This document shows, piece by piece, positions 26,924 to 35,686 of a stretch of DNA of 64,000 bases (positions within the stretch are counted from its first letter, which is position 1; every line of letters starts with the position of its first letter). The stretch is from positions 53,015-117,014 of the forward strand of contig DASYWW010000015.1 of the NCBI GenBank assembly GCA_035935655.1, read 5' to 3'. The position numbers and the translations under genes were made by a program. The notes below the pieces were generated by a model. It did not search any database, had not been told where the DNA came from, and saw only the letters and a list, made by a program, of their open reading frames with translations. This stretch comes from Candidatus Bathyarchaeia archaeon. GTDB taxonomy: Archaea; Thermoproteota; Bathyarchaeia; 40CM-2-53-6.

Positions 26924-27853
26924 TTGTCATTCGAGATTATCAGAATTGTACGAAGAGCGAAACGGCTCAGGCTAGTTCTGACTCTGAAGAGGATCCAGAG
27001 ACCGTTTGCCCTATGGCCGTTAATTGCCGCGCTAGCCCGCCCTTTTAGGGCACTAGTTCGATTCGGGAAGAGCGGCGCAGTCAAAGTAGACCAATTGAAG
27101 CGGCCCATCCCAGTATACACTCTGTTACTAGTTCTCCTCATCGGAATAGCTGGCGGCGCGTATGCCTCCTCGTCCTTGATTCACGGTGCCTCGTATGCTG
27201 GTCCAAACGCCCCCGACTTTAGCGTCGCGCTGACTCCACCTTCCCTCACGCTGAGCCGTGGGTCAGTCGCCACTTTTGCGATCAAGCTCTCCAGCACCTA
27301 CGGATTTGCGGGAAGTGTGAACCTGAATGCCACACCACCAGCTACGACTACGATATCCGCGGCTGCGAACCCGAACTCTGTCTCACTGCTCACGGGAACC
27401 AGCAGCTCGACGCTGACAGTGTACGTTCCAACATCCACCCCAACGGGAACCTTCACAATGAACTTGACAGGGTATAGTGGAAAACTATCGCACTCGGTCC
27501 AAGCATTCTTGCTGGTTGCATCTCCGCCTCCGCAGGACTTTACCATTACAGGGAATTCGACCTCCATAACCGTTTCACAGGGATCCTCCGCAACGTCAGC
27601 CCTGACCCTATCAAGCGTGAGCGGTTTTTCAGGAGCGGTGAACCTCACTGCAACGGTTTCACCAATCGTCGGGAACGGTCCTACGGCGACGCTGAATCCG
27701 ACGATGGTTACTCTAACATCCGGCGGGACAGCAAGTTTACTACTTACTGTGTCAACGTCAGGCTTGACGCCTCGGAGAGGTTACACGATATTTGCCCTAG
27801 CTACCAGCGGTACATTTTCCCATTCGTTCTCAATTAGCCTGACCGTTCAATAA
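26924..27853 (+). CDS. Membrane-anchored protein with two extracytoplasmic NEW3/Ig-like domains
   Basis: 309 residues from a TTG. A basic N-terminal cytoplasmic segment of about 60 residues precedes a TM/signal-anchor helix (YTLLLVLLIGIAGGAYA). Two sandwich repeats follow, DFSVALTPPSLTLSRGS and DFTITGNSTSITVSQGS. Each ends in a (Y/F)-S-G-x-(L/F)-S-H-S phrase before the last strand. It likely sits on the outer face of the membrane. Confidence 0.63.
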   Translation: MSFEIIRIVRRAKRLRLVLTLKRIQRPFALWPLIAALARPFRALVRFGKSGAVKVDQLKRPIPVYTLLLVLLIGIAGGAYASSSLIHGASYAGPNAPDFSVALTPPSLTLSRGSVATFAIKLSSTYGFAGSVNLNATPPATTTISAAANPNSVSLLTGTSSSTLTVYVPTSTPTGTFTMNLTGYSGKLSHSVQAFLLVASPPPQDFTITGNSTSITVSQGSSATSALTLSSVSGFSGAVNLTATVSPIVGNGPTATLNPTMVTLTSGGTASLLLTVSTSGLTPRRGYTIFALATSGTFSHSFSISLTVQ

Positions 27854-27922
27854 TCGGGTAACGCTTCTAGGGTTGCGGTTGGGACCACAACTGCTGGAAA
27901 GTAGGATTAGGAAATCTGCGGG

Positions 27923-30226
27923 TTACTTTGCAGAGGACTCGTATGTTACTTCTCGAATGTTAGCTGAGTAGAGACCTACACTGCCGGCTTGAAGAAATAT
28001 GGTGAAGGTCACCAGGTTAGGAACGGTCCAGCCTTGAGCCTCCCAAGCCTGGTTTGCATCTATGGAAATCGAGGTCCAGGTAGACGCCGCGATTGGAATT
28101 AGGGATGTCGCGTTGTATCCGGAGGGGGCAAACGTAGGCTTTGCCGTGCTATTGGAAAAGATGTAGGAAAGCTGGTGAGCGCCGTCAGTCACTGTTACTC
28201 CGATAGCTGCTCGGCTGCCAATGCTTGATGTTGCAGGATCGAATAGTGTTAGGTTCACGGTTGTAGCGTTGAGAAGAATCTTCTGAGAGAGCATCATCTT
28301 CTCAAGGTTGGTTGCTGAACTTGTATAGTTGAGTTGAAGTGTTACCCCTGTCGTCTGGTTGTGATCTAGGCCTCGTATCTCTGATGTCAATGAGTCTGTG
28401 TTGGTCTTGGTCAGCTTCCAGCCGAACGGGACCTTGACGCCTGCACCTATGTCGAGTGTCCACCATCGGAAGTGAGAGTTCGCTACGGGTGGAAGAGGAG
28501 TATCCGCACGCACGGGGGCGGACTCACCTACAAGGCTTCCCGTACTTGCATCGTAGAGGTAGACCCTGAAGCTCGTCAACCGTGGCACAGCTCCCACTCC
28601 ATCGGTTGATGCCACAAGGTACGAGGCAGTGGAAAATGGTCGGAGGATCATTGTAGAGTTCGAAGACCACAGAAATGGTAGATACAACCAATAGACAAAG
28701 AAGGAGGGAGTAACGGGTTTCGGGGTCTGGTTGTCGAGCGTTATGTTCAAGAGAGTCGCGGCGCCTATTCCGTCCGGGTCCGAAACGGAGTTTATTCGAA
28801 CTTCAACCCGAGGGGGGGGTGAGTTTGAGACATAGACCCCGTAAGCACTGACGAACACCGTGCTGAGGAGAAGCCCTGTAAGAAGGGGAATCCTCAACCT
28901 TCCGGGCAGGGAACGTAAACGCCCACCAATCGCCGGGTGCCAAGGGATGCTGGAGAAGGAAGAGATGTGCCAGATCGGGCGAGCGGGCCTGTTTCTGAAG
29001 AATTCAAACCCTAGTGGAAAGACCCAGTAGAAGATGTAGTTCGGAAACGATCGATAGTAGAAGAACATCACGACGACTGGGAAGATCCAGACGTAGAACC
29101 TTGACCCAGAATATCGCGTCGCATACAGAAATAGTGATCCCATGCCAGCGAGGCCCATCAGGACGACGAAGAAAAGCGGCGGAGGCGCCAATCCCAGTTG
29201 GAGGAGAATCCCGGACAGCCCAATTCCTCCTGGAACCTCAACGGAACCACCTGGGAGGTAAGGGGCAATTGTTGCGAGCCACCATTGCGAAGGCGATGAA
29301 AGTATGAAGGGAATGTTTGGGCCCAAAAAACCCGCTAATAACGCGAGGCTGCCAATTGCTGTATTTTTCAGCCTTGAGGTACCTCCTTCTTGAAATAGAC
29401 GGATAAGCAGAAACGGCGCTGCGACAAGAGCAATTTGCTTGGTTGCGCCCGCCAGCCCTACCATCAAGAGGCCCATGCTACGGTTTCGATACCATAGAAC
29501 AGTGCTAGCGAGCAGAAAGAATGCCCAGATGCTATCAGTGTAGCTTGATGCAATAAACGGAGGGAAGAAGACGAAGGGAGCCAGACTCAGCGCCTTCTGG
29601 CGAGAAGGAACCAGCCCAAAAATCAGAAGGATCGACAAGACGTGGAATACGAACACACCGTCACGCAAATCATGGAGTCCCGCAGCATAGAACGGAAGTA
29701 GCGAAAGAAAGTTTAGCGCGGGGTAGTTCAGATGAAACTCAAACGAGCCGTCCACCCTAGGCGTATAGAAGGATGGAGAAAAGTTGAACCGGTCGAGAAA
29801 GGGTTTGATCGAGTATCCGTAAGGGTTTTGCAATGCCATGACTTTCAAGACCCCCATGTATGACGCTACTATGCTGTCTGTCACATAGGAGACCCAGAGA
29901 ATTCTAGTAAAGAGCAAGTAGAGGACAACTGTTGCACAGAGATGGCCTGAAAGCGCGAGCAGATTTGACCTGCCAAGAGACAACGCCTTCCTCCTTGAAT
30001 TCGTCAGGTTGTACGCTCCAAACAAAAGAATGGGAATTGCGAGGACGACGAAAAGGCTGGAGATGAGAATGACGAGTAGCCCAACAGATACGAGGAAGAC
30101 TCCTGAGAGCACCAGCCCTAGTCTCGGTCCCTTTCCCACGCCTGCAGAGGGCCCCTCGGTCAGCCCAAGGAAATGCACCGCACGTGTCCTCAGGAGGTGA
30201 AAAATGCGACTAACCGGAATAATCAT
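27923..30226 (-). CDS. Multi-pass GT-C-type glycosyltransferase-like membrane protein
   Basis: 767 residues. About 11-12 TM helices fill the first 490 residues, followed by an extracytoplasmic beta-rich domain of about 270 residues. The first large loop carries NPYGYSIKP and a conserved-looking HLNYPALNF, the arrangement seen in lipid-linked-sugar-dependent GT-C and GT87-like transferases. It probably uses dolichyl- or polyprenyl-phosphate sugars on the outer face. The fused C-terminal sandwich may bind the acceptor. Substrate is unknown. Confidence 0.6.
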   Translation of the reverse strand: MIIPVSRIFHLLRTRAVHFLGLTEGPSAGVGKGPRLGLVLSGVFLVSVGLLVILISSLFVVLAIPILLFGAYNLTNSRRKALSLGRSNLLALSGHLCATVVLYLLFTRILWVSYVTDSIVASYMGVLKVMALQNPYGYSIKPFLDRFNFSPSFYTPRVDGSFEFHLNYPALNFLSLLPFYAAGLHDLRDGVFVFHVLSILLIFGLVPSRQKALSLAPFVFFPPFIASSYTDSIWAFFLLASTVLWYRNRSMGLLMVGLAGATKQIALVAAPFLLIRLFQEGGTSRLKNTAIGSLALLAGFLGPNIPFILSSPSQWWLATIAPYLPGGSVEVPGGIGLSGILLQLGLAPPPLFFVVLMGLAGMGSLFLYATRYSGSRFYVWIFPVVVMFFYYRSFPNYIFYWVFPLGFEFFRNRPARPIWHISSFSSIPWHPAIGGRLRSLPGRLRIPLLTGLLLSTVFVSAYGVYVSNSPPPRVEVRINSVSDPDGIGAATLLNITLDNQTPKPVTPSFFVYWLYLPFLWSSNSTMILRPFSTASYLVASTDGVGAVPRLTSFRVYLYDASTGSLVGESAPVRADTPLPPVANSHFRWWTLDIGAGVKVPFGWKLTKTNTDSLTSEIRGLDHNQTTGVTLQLNYTSSATNLEKMMLSQKILLNATTVNLTLFDPATSSIGSRAAIGVTVTDGAHQLSYIFSNSTAKPTFAPSGYNATSLIPIAASTWTSISIDANQAWEAQGWTVPNLVTFTIFLQAGSVGLYSANIREVTYESSAK

Positions 30227-30572
30227 TGATAAGACCTTAGAGGTACACGTGACTCAAGACTAGTTGTAAATCGGCAAGTTGCTGCTTTAAGAGTTATGTG
30301 AAAAAGCAGAACAGCATTAGTCGACTTTTGCATGAGCTTCTGCACGGGCCTATTACGGAGGGGCATCCTTTTCAGCTCTATTTTACCCTGGTGTTACATG
30401 GAAGAACTGTCATCCACGGGAGTGGACAGTAAGGATATACTATTGGAGACCAGTCGACATCATGTTCCGGGCCCGTGCTGGCGCGGTCACCTCTTCGGAA
30501 CGTAGTGGGCCGATCTGAGGCGTGAAGGAATGTGCTTTTTAGGGTGATGAATTTGCGACTGGGATAGTTCCG
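30227..30572. other. Divergent intergenic region
   Basis: It contains a T-rich GCTTTTTAGG about 35 bp before the plus-strand epimerase ATG (probable TATA element). Otherwise no convincing gene; a 57-codon frame from about 30332 has no recognisable features. Confidence 0.4.
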
Positions 30573-31556
30573 ATGAAAAGAATCTTGGTCACTGGGGGCT
30601 TCGGTTTCATCGGGAGCAATTTTATTGATGATGTGATCTCGAAAGCCGAAGTTACAGTACTAGACGATCTTTCCTCCGGTCTACTTGGCAACGTCAGTCA
30701 ACAAATGAATAATCCAAGATTCAGATTCGTGAGAGGCAGTGTTCTTGACCATGACAAGATTGAAGAGGCTCTTGAAGGTGTTGACGCCGTCGTTCATCTG
30801 GCTGCCGTTGTCAGCGTCGCACGATCAAGGGAGGATCCCTACCTAGTCCATAGAGTCAATGTCGAAGGGACTTTGAACGTACTGGAGGCCTGCTTGAAAC
30901 ACTCCATAGACAAATTGATCTTTGCGTCATCTGCCGCCGTTTATGGAAACGAGCTGAGGTTTCCTTCGGAAGAAGAATTGGGATCAAATCCCTCTAATCT
31001 TTACGGAGCCACCAAAGCGGCGGGAGAAGCCTATGTAAGAGCATACAATCAAACGCACGGTTTGAAAACGGTTATTCTACGCCTTATGAATGTCTACGGA
31101 CCTCGAAGGTCCCCGGGACCTTACGCTGGTGTTATGGCACAATTCGCAGAAGCCATTAGACTCGGCAAACCTTTGACGGTATACGGAGATGGAGAGCAAA
31201 CAAGGGACTTCGTCTACGTCTCCGATGTTACCGATGCAATGGCAAGCGTCCTGCGCAACGACCGCGCAATAGGTCACACGTTCAACATTGGAACTGGAAG
31301 TCCCTCAACGATAAACATGCTTGCAACCATCTTCTCCAAGATGAGGAAGCCAAACTCCCCCATACATCACGAACCTCCAAGGCCAGGCGAGGTCAGAGCA
31401 AGCTGCGCAAACATCGAGAAAGCCAGAAAGGTTCTAGGATACAGCCCCAAGGTGTCCCTCAAACAAGGGATTCAATTATTCATGGATTGGCGTAAGAGCG
31501 AACAGGGAAAAATTCTCGAAAAGTCAATAGAGAATGAGAGCCCCAGCTCCATCTAG
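30573..31556 (+). CDS. NAD-dependent UDP-sugar epimerase (GalE/WbpP type), intein-free
   Basis: 327 residues, complete. The dinucleotide loop GGFGFIGSN is at residues 8-16, with acidic DDLSSG at the end of strand 2. HLAAVVSV is near 75, catalytic SSAAVYG near 118-124 and Y-x-x-x-K in LYGATKAAGE near 143. The C-terminus has GDGEQTRDFVYVSDV and RPGEVRAS. It epimerises the sugar ring of a UDP-hexose in the cytoplasm. The substrate (Glc, GlcNAc or uronate) is undetermined. It heads the plus-strand part of the glycan region. Confidence 0.88.
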   Translation: MKRILVTGGFGFIGSNFIDDVISKAEVTVLDDLSSGLLGNVSQQMNNPRFRFVRGSVLDHDKIEEALEGVDAVVHLAAVVSVARSREDPYLVHRVNVEGTLNVLEACLKHSIDKLIFASSAAVYGNELRFPSEEELGSNPSNLYGATKAAGEAYVRAYNQTHGLKTVILRLMNVYGPRRSPGPYAGVMAQFAEAIRLGKPLTVYGDGEQTRDFVYVSDVTDAMASVLRNDRAIGHTFNIGTGSPSTINMLATIFSKMRKPNSPIHHEPPRPGEVRASCANIEKARKVLGYSPKVSLKQGIQLFMDWRKSEQGKILEKSIENESPSSI

Positions 31557-31630
31557 GAACATTAGAGGATCGCTGTCTCCGCGAGCTGAGCATCGGATTG
31601 AGGCAAACTTGGAAAAGTGGAGCAGAGTGA

Positions 31631-32317
31631 GTGTTGTTTCTCCTCGGACACAGCTGCTGGAGCTATATCTTCGCCAAGCTTACTGGAAGGCGAGCCAAGG
31701 CAAACCCCGCGGCTTACATGGCTCTTCTGGCGGGGATGCTGCCTGACTTCGACATCTACTTCAAACCGCTAATCCAACACCACACGTACACTCACTCATT
31801 GATCATTCTCATGCCCATTTGCGCAGTTCTCGTCTTTAGGTTCAAGAATCTCGGATTAGCATTCTCAGCTGGGATCCTTTCTCATCTCGTAGCTGACTCA
31901 ATCGTTGGAACTACTCCTCCACTCTATCCAATTTCGGATTTCCAATTTGGAATAAGCTTGGGGCTACCCGGTCCGGCGGACACTGCTCTTGAAATTGGCG
32001 CGTTAGGGCTCGTTCTAGTCCTAGCATTGGTGAATGGAGACTTCAAGCTCGTGACAGGGCCGCACAGAGAATCTGTCTACTTGGCTATCCCAATGGTTGC
32101 CGTGGTTACCTTGACGCTTCTGTTTGCTGGCGACAACAACGTTCCCCTCGCGGCCTTCGCATTTTCAAGAAGAGCTCTTACGCTGATAAGCTTGGGCCAT
32201 ATAGTCCTTGTCGGAATCCTTGGTCTAGGTGTACTTGAAGGACTTAGGGCGGTCATGTCCGACCGCAAGCTAGCCGGCAGAACCTCAAACCGTTCGTCTC
32301 CTGGCCTTCAACAATAA
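31631..32317 (+). CDS. Membrane-bound metal-dependent hydrolase family (DUF457/YdjM-like)
   Basis: 228 residues from a GTG. The N-terminal GHSCWSYIFAKLTGRRAKANPAAYMALLAGMLPDFD and HHTYTHSLI supply the conserved His/Asp residues of this family, followed by four or more TM helices. The family is described as putative inner-membrane hydrolases. The frame begins 75 bp after the epimerase stop on the same strand. Confidence 0.8.
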   Translation: MLFLLGHSCWSYIFAKLTGRRAKANPAAYMALLAGMLPDFDIYFKPLIQHHTYTHSLIILMPICAVLVFRFKNLGLAFSAGILSHLVADSIVGTTPPLYPISDFQFGISLGLPGPADTALEIGALGLVLVLALVNGDFKLVTGPHRESVYLAIPMVAVVTLTLLFAGDNNVPLAAFAFSRRALTLISLGHIVLVGILGLGVLEGLRAVMSDRKLAGRTSNRSSPGLQQ

Positions 32318-32407
32318 AGCGTCTCTCCGGGGGAGTAACACCTCGCCTTAATCCCAGCTCGCGGAGAATTCTAATGAGACTTTCCGGAGGTCTCAAAAAT
32401 CGGCTAC

Positions 32408-32863
32408 TTGACTTGGTGGAACTTCCCGAAGAAGGCTTGGCTCATCATTATCGTAGAGCTATTAGTAATCATTTCCCTGTCCATCTCTCTCTACACAACA
32501 TACCTGAACAATATCTACTTCCAAACTTACGTAGACAGTCTCTCACCAATACTGGTTCCAGTTCTCAGCGTCGCCTTTGGGATCTCATCTGCATCAATCG
32601 CCACATATCTTTACCTTGGGATGAAAAGAATACGGACATCACAGGAACCACAAGTTCAGGTCAAGAATAGAACGCACTCACGAAAGACAACAACGAGGCA
32701 TCCTCCGCACCCGTCGGCCTCACAACTGAGAATTGTTGATCCACCCCCAGCTACTCCAGCGAAACTCAAACCAATAGTTCCGCCTCAGAGCCACGTTCAA
32801 ACACAGAAGGCACAGTTGAAAGAGAGAGACGACCATGCCCCGAATCCTGAGAACAGAAAATAG
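32408..32863 (+). CDS. YLNN-family two-TM protein, third member
   Basis: 151 residues from a TTG. TM1 is about 9-28, the loop TTYLNNIYFQTYV follows, TM2 is about 46-67, and then a basic, Pro-rich tail. The loop differs from that of the 15617-16267 protein at only a few positions. The tail keeps a weak KLKPIVPP version of the MPVLK element. Position near the glycan genes differs from the other two copies. Confidence 0.66.
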   Translation: MTWWNFPKKAWLIIIVELLVIISLSISLYTTYLNNIYFQTYVDSLSPILVPVLSVAFGISSASIATYLYLGMKRIRTSQEPQVQVKNRTHSRKTTTRHPPHPSASQLRIVDPPPATPAKLKPIVPPQSHVQTQKAQLKERDDHAPNPENRK

Positions 32864-32963
32864 TTCTGCCTCTAGCAGGAGCAATATTCGATCAATTAAC
32901 TAGAGAGATTCGAAAACCCTTGTCCCTAAAATGGGAACGGAGGTCTCCCATCGCACTTGTATC

Positions 32964-34004
32964 TCATATGACGGCGGAAACTTCGCGCGTGTTACTTTTG
33001 ACCCAGTTCAGAGTCCTGTCCACTCCCTGCTTCCAAGGAACGGTTGGCGTCCAGCCCATTAGCGCCCTTGCCTTCTTGCAGTTAGTGTAGTAACACTTGT
33101 TGTCTCCTGGCCTCCAGTCCTTGAATGTCAAATGCATCTTCGTGTTTGTGAGAGACTCGAGATAGGCTATCGTCTCGAGGAGGGAGGCTACGTTTTCTTT
33201 GCCGCCTCCAAGGTTGATCGCTTCGCCCTTTACTTTGTCAATGTTTCTTGTGGCAAGATCGAAAGCGTTGACGACATCGTCGATGTAGAGTAGGTCGCGA
33301 ACTTGTTTGCCATCTCCGTAGATACTTAATGGCTTTCCGAGCGCTGCTGCTATGCAGAACCATGCGACCCAGCCCTGCTCCTCTTTCCCGTATTGGTGGG
33401 GTCCGAACATGCAGCTACATCGGAAAGAGACAGTCTTCAATCCGTATTGTTCAGAATAGGCGTGAAGATACAGGTCTCCGGCTGACTTGCTCACCCCGTA
33501 CGGCTCTTCTCCCTTGATAGGAAATGCCTCATCCACTCCGTCGGGTAGATCTTCGAAATCGTATCGAAGCTTTAGTTCTTGCAAAGGGGCGTTTGGAATA
33601 CCGTAGACCTTGTTGCTAGAAGTGTACAAGATGGCAGGGTCAGTATCCGATCTTCTAGCCGCTTCTAGAACATTCAACGTACCATGAGCGTTAGACTCAA
33701 AGTCCAACCTAGGCTTAGAAACGGATCTAGGGACGGACACCTGGGCTGCCGCGTGAACAATTAGATTACAGCCCTTAGCGGCCTTGGCCAAGGATTCGGC
33801 ATCTTGCACGTTGTCTTTGACAACGCTGAGGTTCTTGGAATTAGCATGCGACTTAAGCCATTCAAGATTTTGAACACAGCCTGAACCTCGCGAAAAATCA
33901 TCATAAACGACCACTTCGGATCCTGCCTGAAGAAGATGGGAAGAGTAATTTGAGCCGACGAAACCTGCTCCACCGGTAACTATCGCCTTCAAAGTCGATG
34001 CCAA
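32964..34004 (-). CDS. NAD-dependent epimerase, CDP-paratose 2-epimerase-like
   Basis: 346 residues. GGAGFVGSN and DDFSRGSG mark the Rossmann start. Catalytic TSSNKVYG sits near 128 and Y-x-x-x-K in PYGVSKSAGD near 170. CMFGPHQYGKEEQGWVAWF near 205-225 is the wording typical of CDP-paratose/tyvelose 2-epimerases. The order KVYG rather than AVYG separates it from the GalE-type copies. It may make an unusual 3,6-dideoxy or related sugar for the surface glycan; the exact sugar is not fixed by sequence. Confidence 0.78.
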   Translation of the reverse strand: MASTLKAIVTGGAGFVGSNYSSHLLQAGSEVVVYDDFSRGSGCVQNLEWLKSHANSKNLSVVKDNVQDAESLAKAAKGCNLIVHAAAQVSVPRSVSKPRLDFESNAHGTLNVLEAARRSDTDPAILYTSSNKVYGIPNAPLQELKLRYDFEDLPDGVDEAFPIKGEEPYGVSKSAGDLYLHAYSEQYGLKTVSFRCSCMFGPHQYGKEEQGWVAWFCIAAALGKPLSIYGDGKQVRDLLYIDDVVNAFDLATRNIDKVKGEAINLGGGKENVASLLETIAYLESLTNTKMHLTFKDWRPGDNKCYYTNCKKARALMGWTPTVPWKQGVDRTLNWVKSNTREVSAVI

Positions 34005-34358
34005 ACCAAGCCGTTGTTTGGGAGGTTATAACGTTCCTATATGACTTTTGACTCTAAATCAAGTCTAGAACGATGGCAAGGATTTCTAGATAGACACGTA
34101 GTCAGCCTCCCAACTCAGTTGGGCTGGATTGGCCATTAGAGCCAACGCCACCCTAGAATAGGAGAGCCGAGTGGACGGACAAAATGGCCCAAAGGAAATT
34201 CGACCCCAACGGTTTACTGGTCCACAACCGAATTCCGATGTTGGGGGAATAAGAACCGCCAAAGCATTTTATCTACAGCCCAGTTAGCCTAAATCGTTGA
34301 GATTCCAAAATATGGCCCAGCTACGGAGCGTAAACAATAGTCGACGTGTAGTGGCTCC
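34005..34358. other. Divergent promoter region with a small hairpin
   Basis: CCCAAC-TCA-GTTGGG (34109-34123) is a perfect 6-bp inverted repeat about 105 bp before the epimerase start. TATA-like strings TTTTATC (about 34266) and AAAATATG (about 34307) face the plus-strand gene. No gene is seen. Confidence 0.45.
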
Positions 34359-35576
34359 TTGACACCCAGGAACCTACTCATCGTGACAGGCTCCGAAACC
34401 TACGCGTTTGACATGGGCACCATAGCCAGCCGTTTCACCACGGTCGCCGTGATAAGGTGGACGTCGATGGGTCAGTTTTCAGGGTCTCTTTTTGAGCTGT
34501 ACACTATCCGGGAAGAACAGGCTAAGAAAATCTCATCGATGAAGCTTCCGCTAAGATTGCGTAACAGGGCGGAGTGGTATGCAAGTCGGCTTCCCATGTT
34601 CTTGCTCAATACTTGCTTAACGCTTTCATTCGCGATCAAAGCCAGAAGACTTCTGGGAGGCCGGAACGCTCGGATTTCGGGCTTAGGAATTGGCTGGGGA
34701 GGTGGGCTGATCACTTTGTTATTGAAAAAACTCAAGTTGCTCGATTCCTTTGCGTACTACAGGGTAGACTGGTTCATTGGTCGACCCCGCCACTTCTATG
34801 ATTCCCTAGTAGTAAACGTGTACTTCAGATCTGTAGATAGATTACTATCCCGAGCGTCCGACTACATCTGGAACATAACAGAAGAAGTAAAGGCGGCTGC
34901 AAGTCGGACTCACAACTTTCTCAATCCAAAGGAAATAGTCGTCCGGCCTCCTGTAGCAAGCAGAATTCCCAATGTAGAGTTCCCTAAGACGGTGGACCCT
35001 TACCTCGTTTATTGCGGGGAAGTGAAACCGGGGTGCGGCCTGCCTCTGGTTCTGAGCGCGATCAGAACTTTGGGAACCCAAAACAAAACAATGAGGCTCA
35101 AGATTCTTGGGCGGGCCCGAATAGAGTATCTTGCAAGCCTGCAACAGGAGTTCGGGGACGTCTTCGAGAAAGGCGGCTGCGAATATCTTGGAGGGTTTGA
35201 TATGATCAACGATGTCGACAGAGACCGGGTCGACCAAATCATTGCTGGCGCTTATGCGGGTTTAGCAATATTTCCCAGCGGTTCGAGCAACACCTCCAAT
35301 TACGTGATCCCGAATCGAATCTTACTCTACTTGGCTAACCATACCCCGGTGCTAATCAACGACGACGCAGCTGCAGCCGGATGGCTTTGCTCTGCCGGTG
35401 TGGCCGTTGGAACGTCAACCGTTCCGGAAAGCATAGCCAAGAACGTTCTCATGCTTAGAGATTCATCGGAGTATAGGTCATGGCTCAAGTCAAACATAGC
35501 GCCCTTTATGGAGAATATGGGAAGGAGGGCCGAAAGCGTCAAAGCTCTAGGAGAATTGACGGGGAATTTGCTTTAG
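34359..35576 (+). CDS. Glycosyltransferase, GT-B fold (GT4-like)
   Basis: 405 residues from a TTG. The C-terminal half is GT-B-like: YLVYCGEVKPGCGLPLVLSAI near 215, MRLKILGRARIEYL near 245, and SSNTSNYVIPNRILLYLANHTPVLIND near 305-330, which replaces the usual E-x7-E with N-x-I-x-x-Y. The N-terminal half has one hydrophobic segment that may touch the membrane. It probably transfers a sugar from a nucleotide donor to a lipid-linked glycan. Confidence 0.66.
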   Translation: MTPRNLLIVTGSETYAFDMGTIASRFTTVAVIRWTSMGQFSGSLFELYTIREEQAKKISSMKLPLRLRNRAEWYASRLPMFLLNTCLTLSFAIKARRLLGGRNARISGLGIGWGGGLITLLLKKLKLLDSFAYYRVDWFIGRPRHFYDSLVVNVYFRSVDRLLSRASDYIWNITEEVKAAASRTHNFLNPKEIVVRPPVASRIPNVEFPKTVDPYLVYCGEVKPGCGLPLVLSAIRTLGTQNKTMRLKILGRARIEYLASLQQEFGDVFEKGGCEYLGGFDMINDVDRDRVDQIIAGAYAGLAIFPSGSSNTSNYVIPNRILLYLANHTPVLINDDAAAAGWLCSAGVAVGTSTVPESIAKNVLMLRDSSEYRSWLKSNIAPFMENMGRRAESVKALGELTGNLL

Positions 35577-35686
35577 ACTTCGGAAGCGAACTTCAATTTT
35601 CAATACGTGTGCTATCGATCTCGGCCGCGATACACTGTGCCAGGCGATTATTTTGCTTCATAATTATTGAACATCCCCAGTGAGCT

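Noticed and set aside
30332..30505. 57-codon frame in the epimerase leader
   Set aside because: No features beyond an ATG and a stop; two Trp and several Cys but no pattern or promoter.
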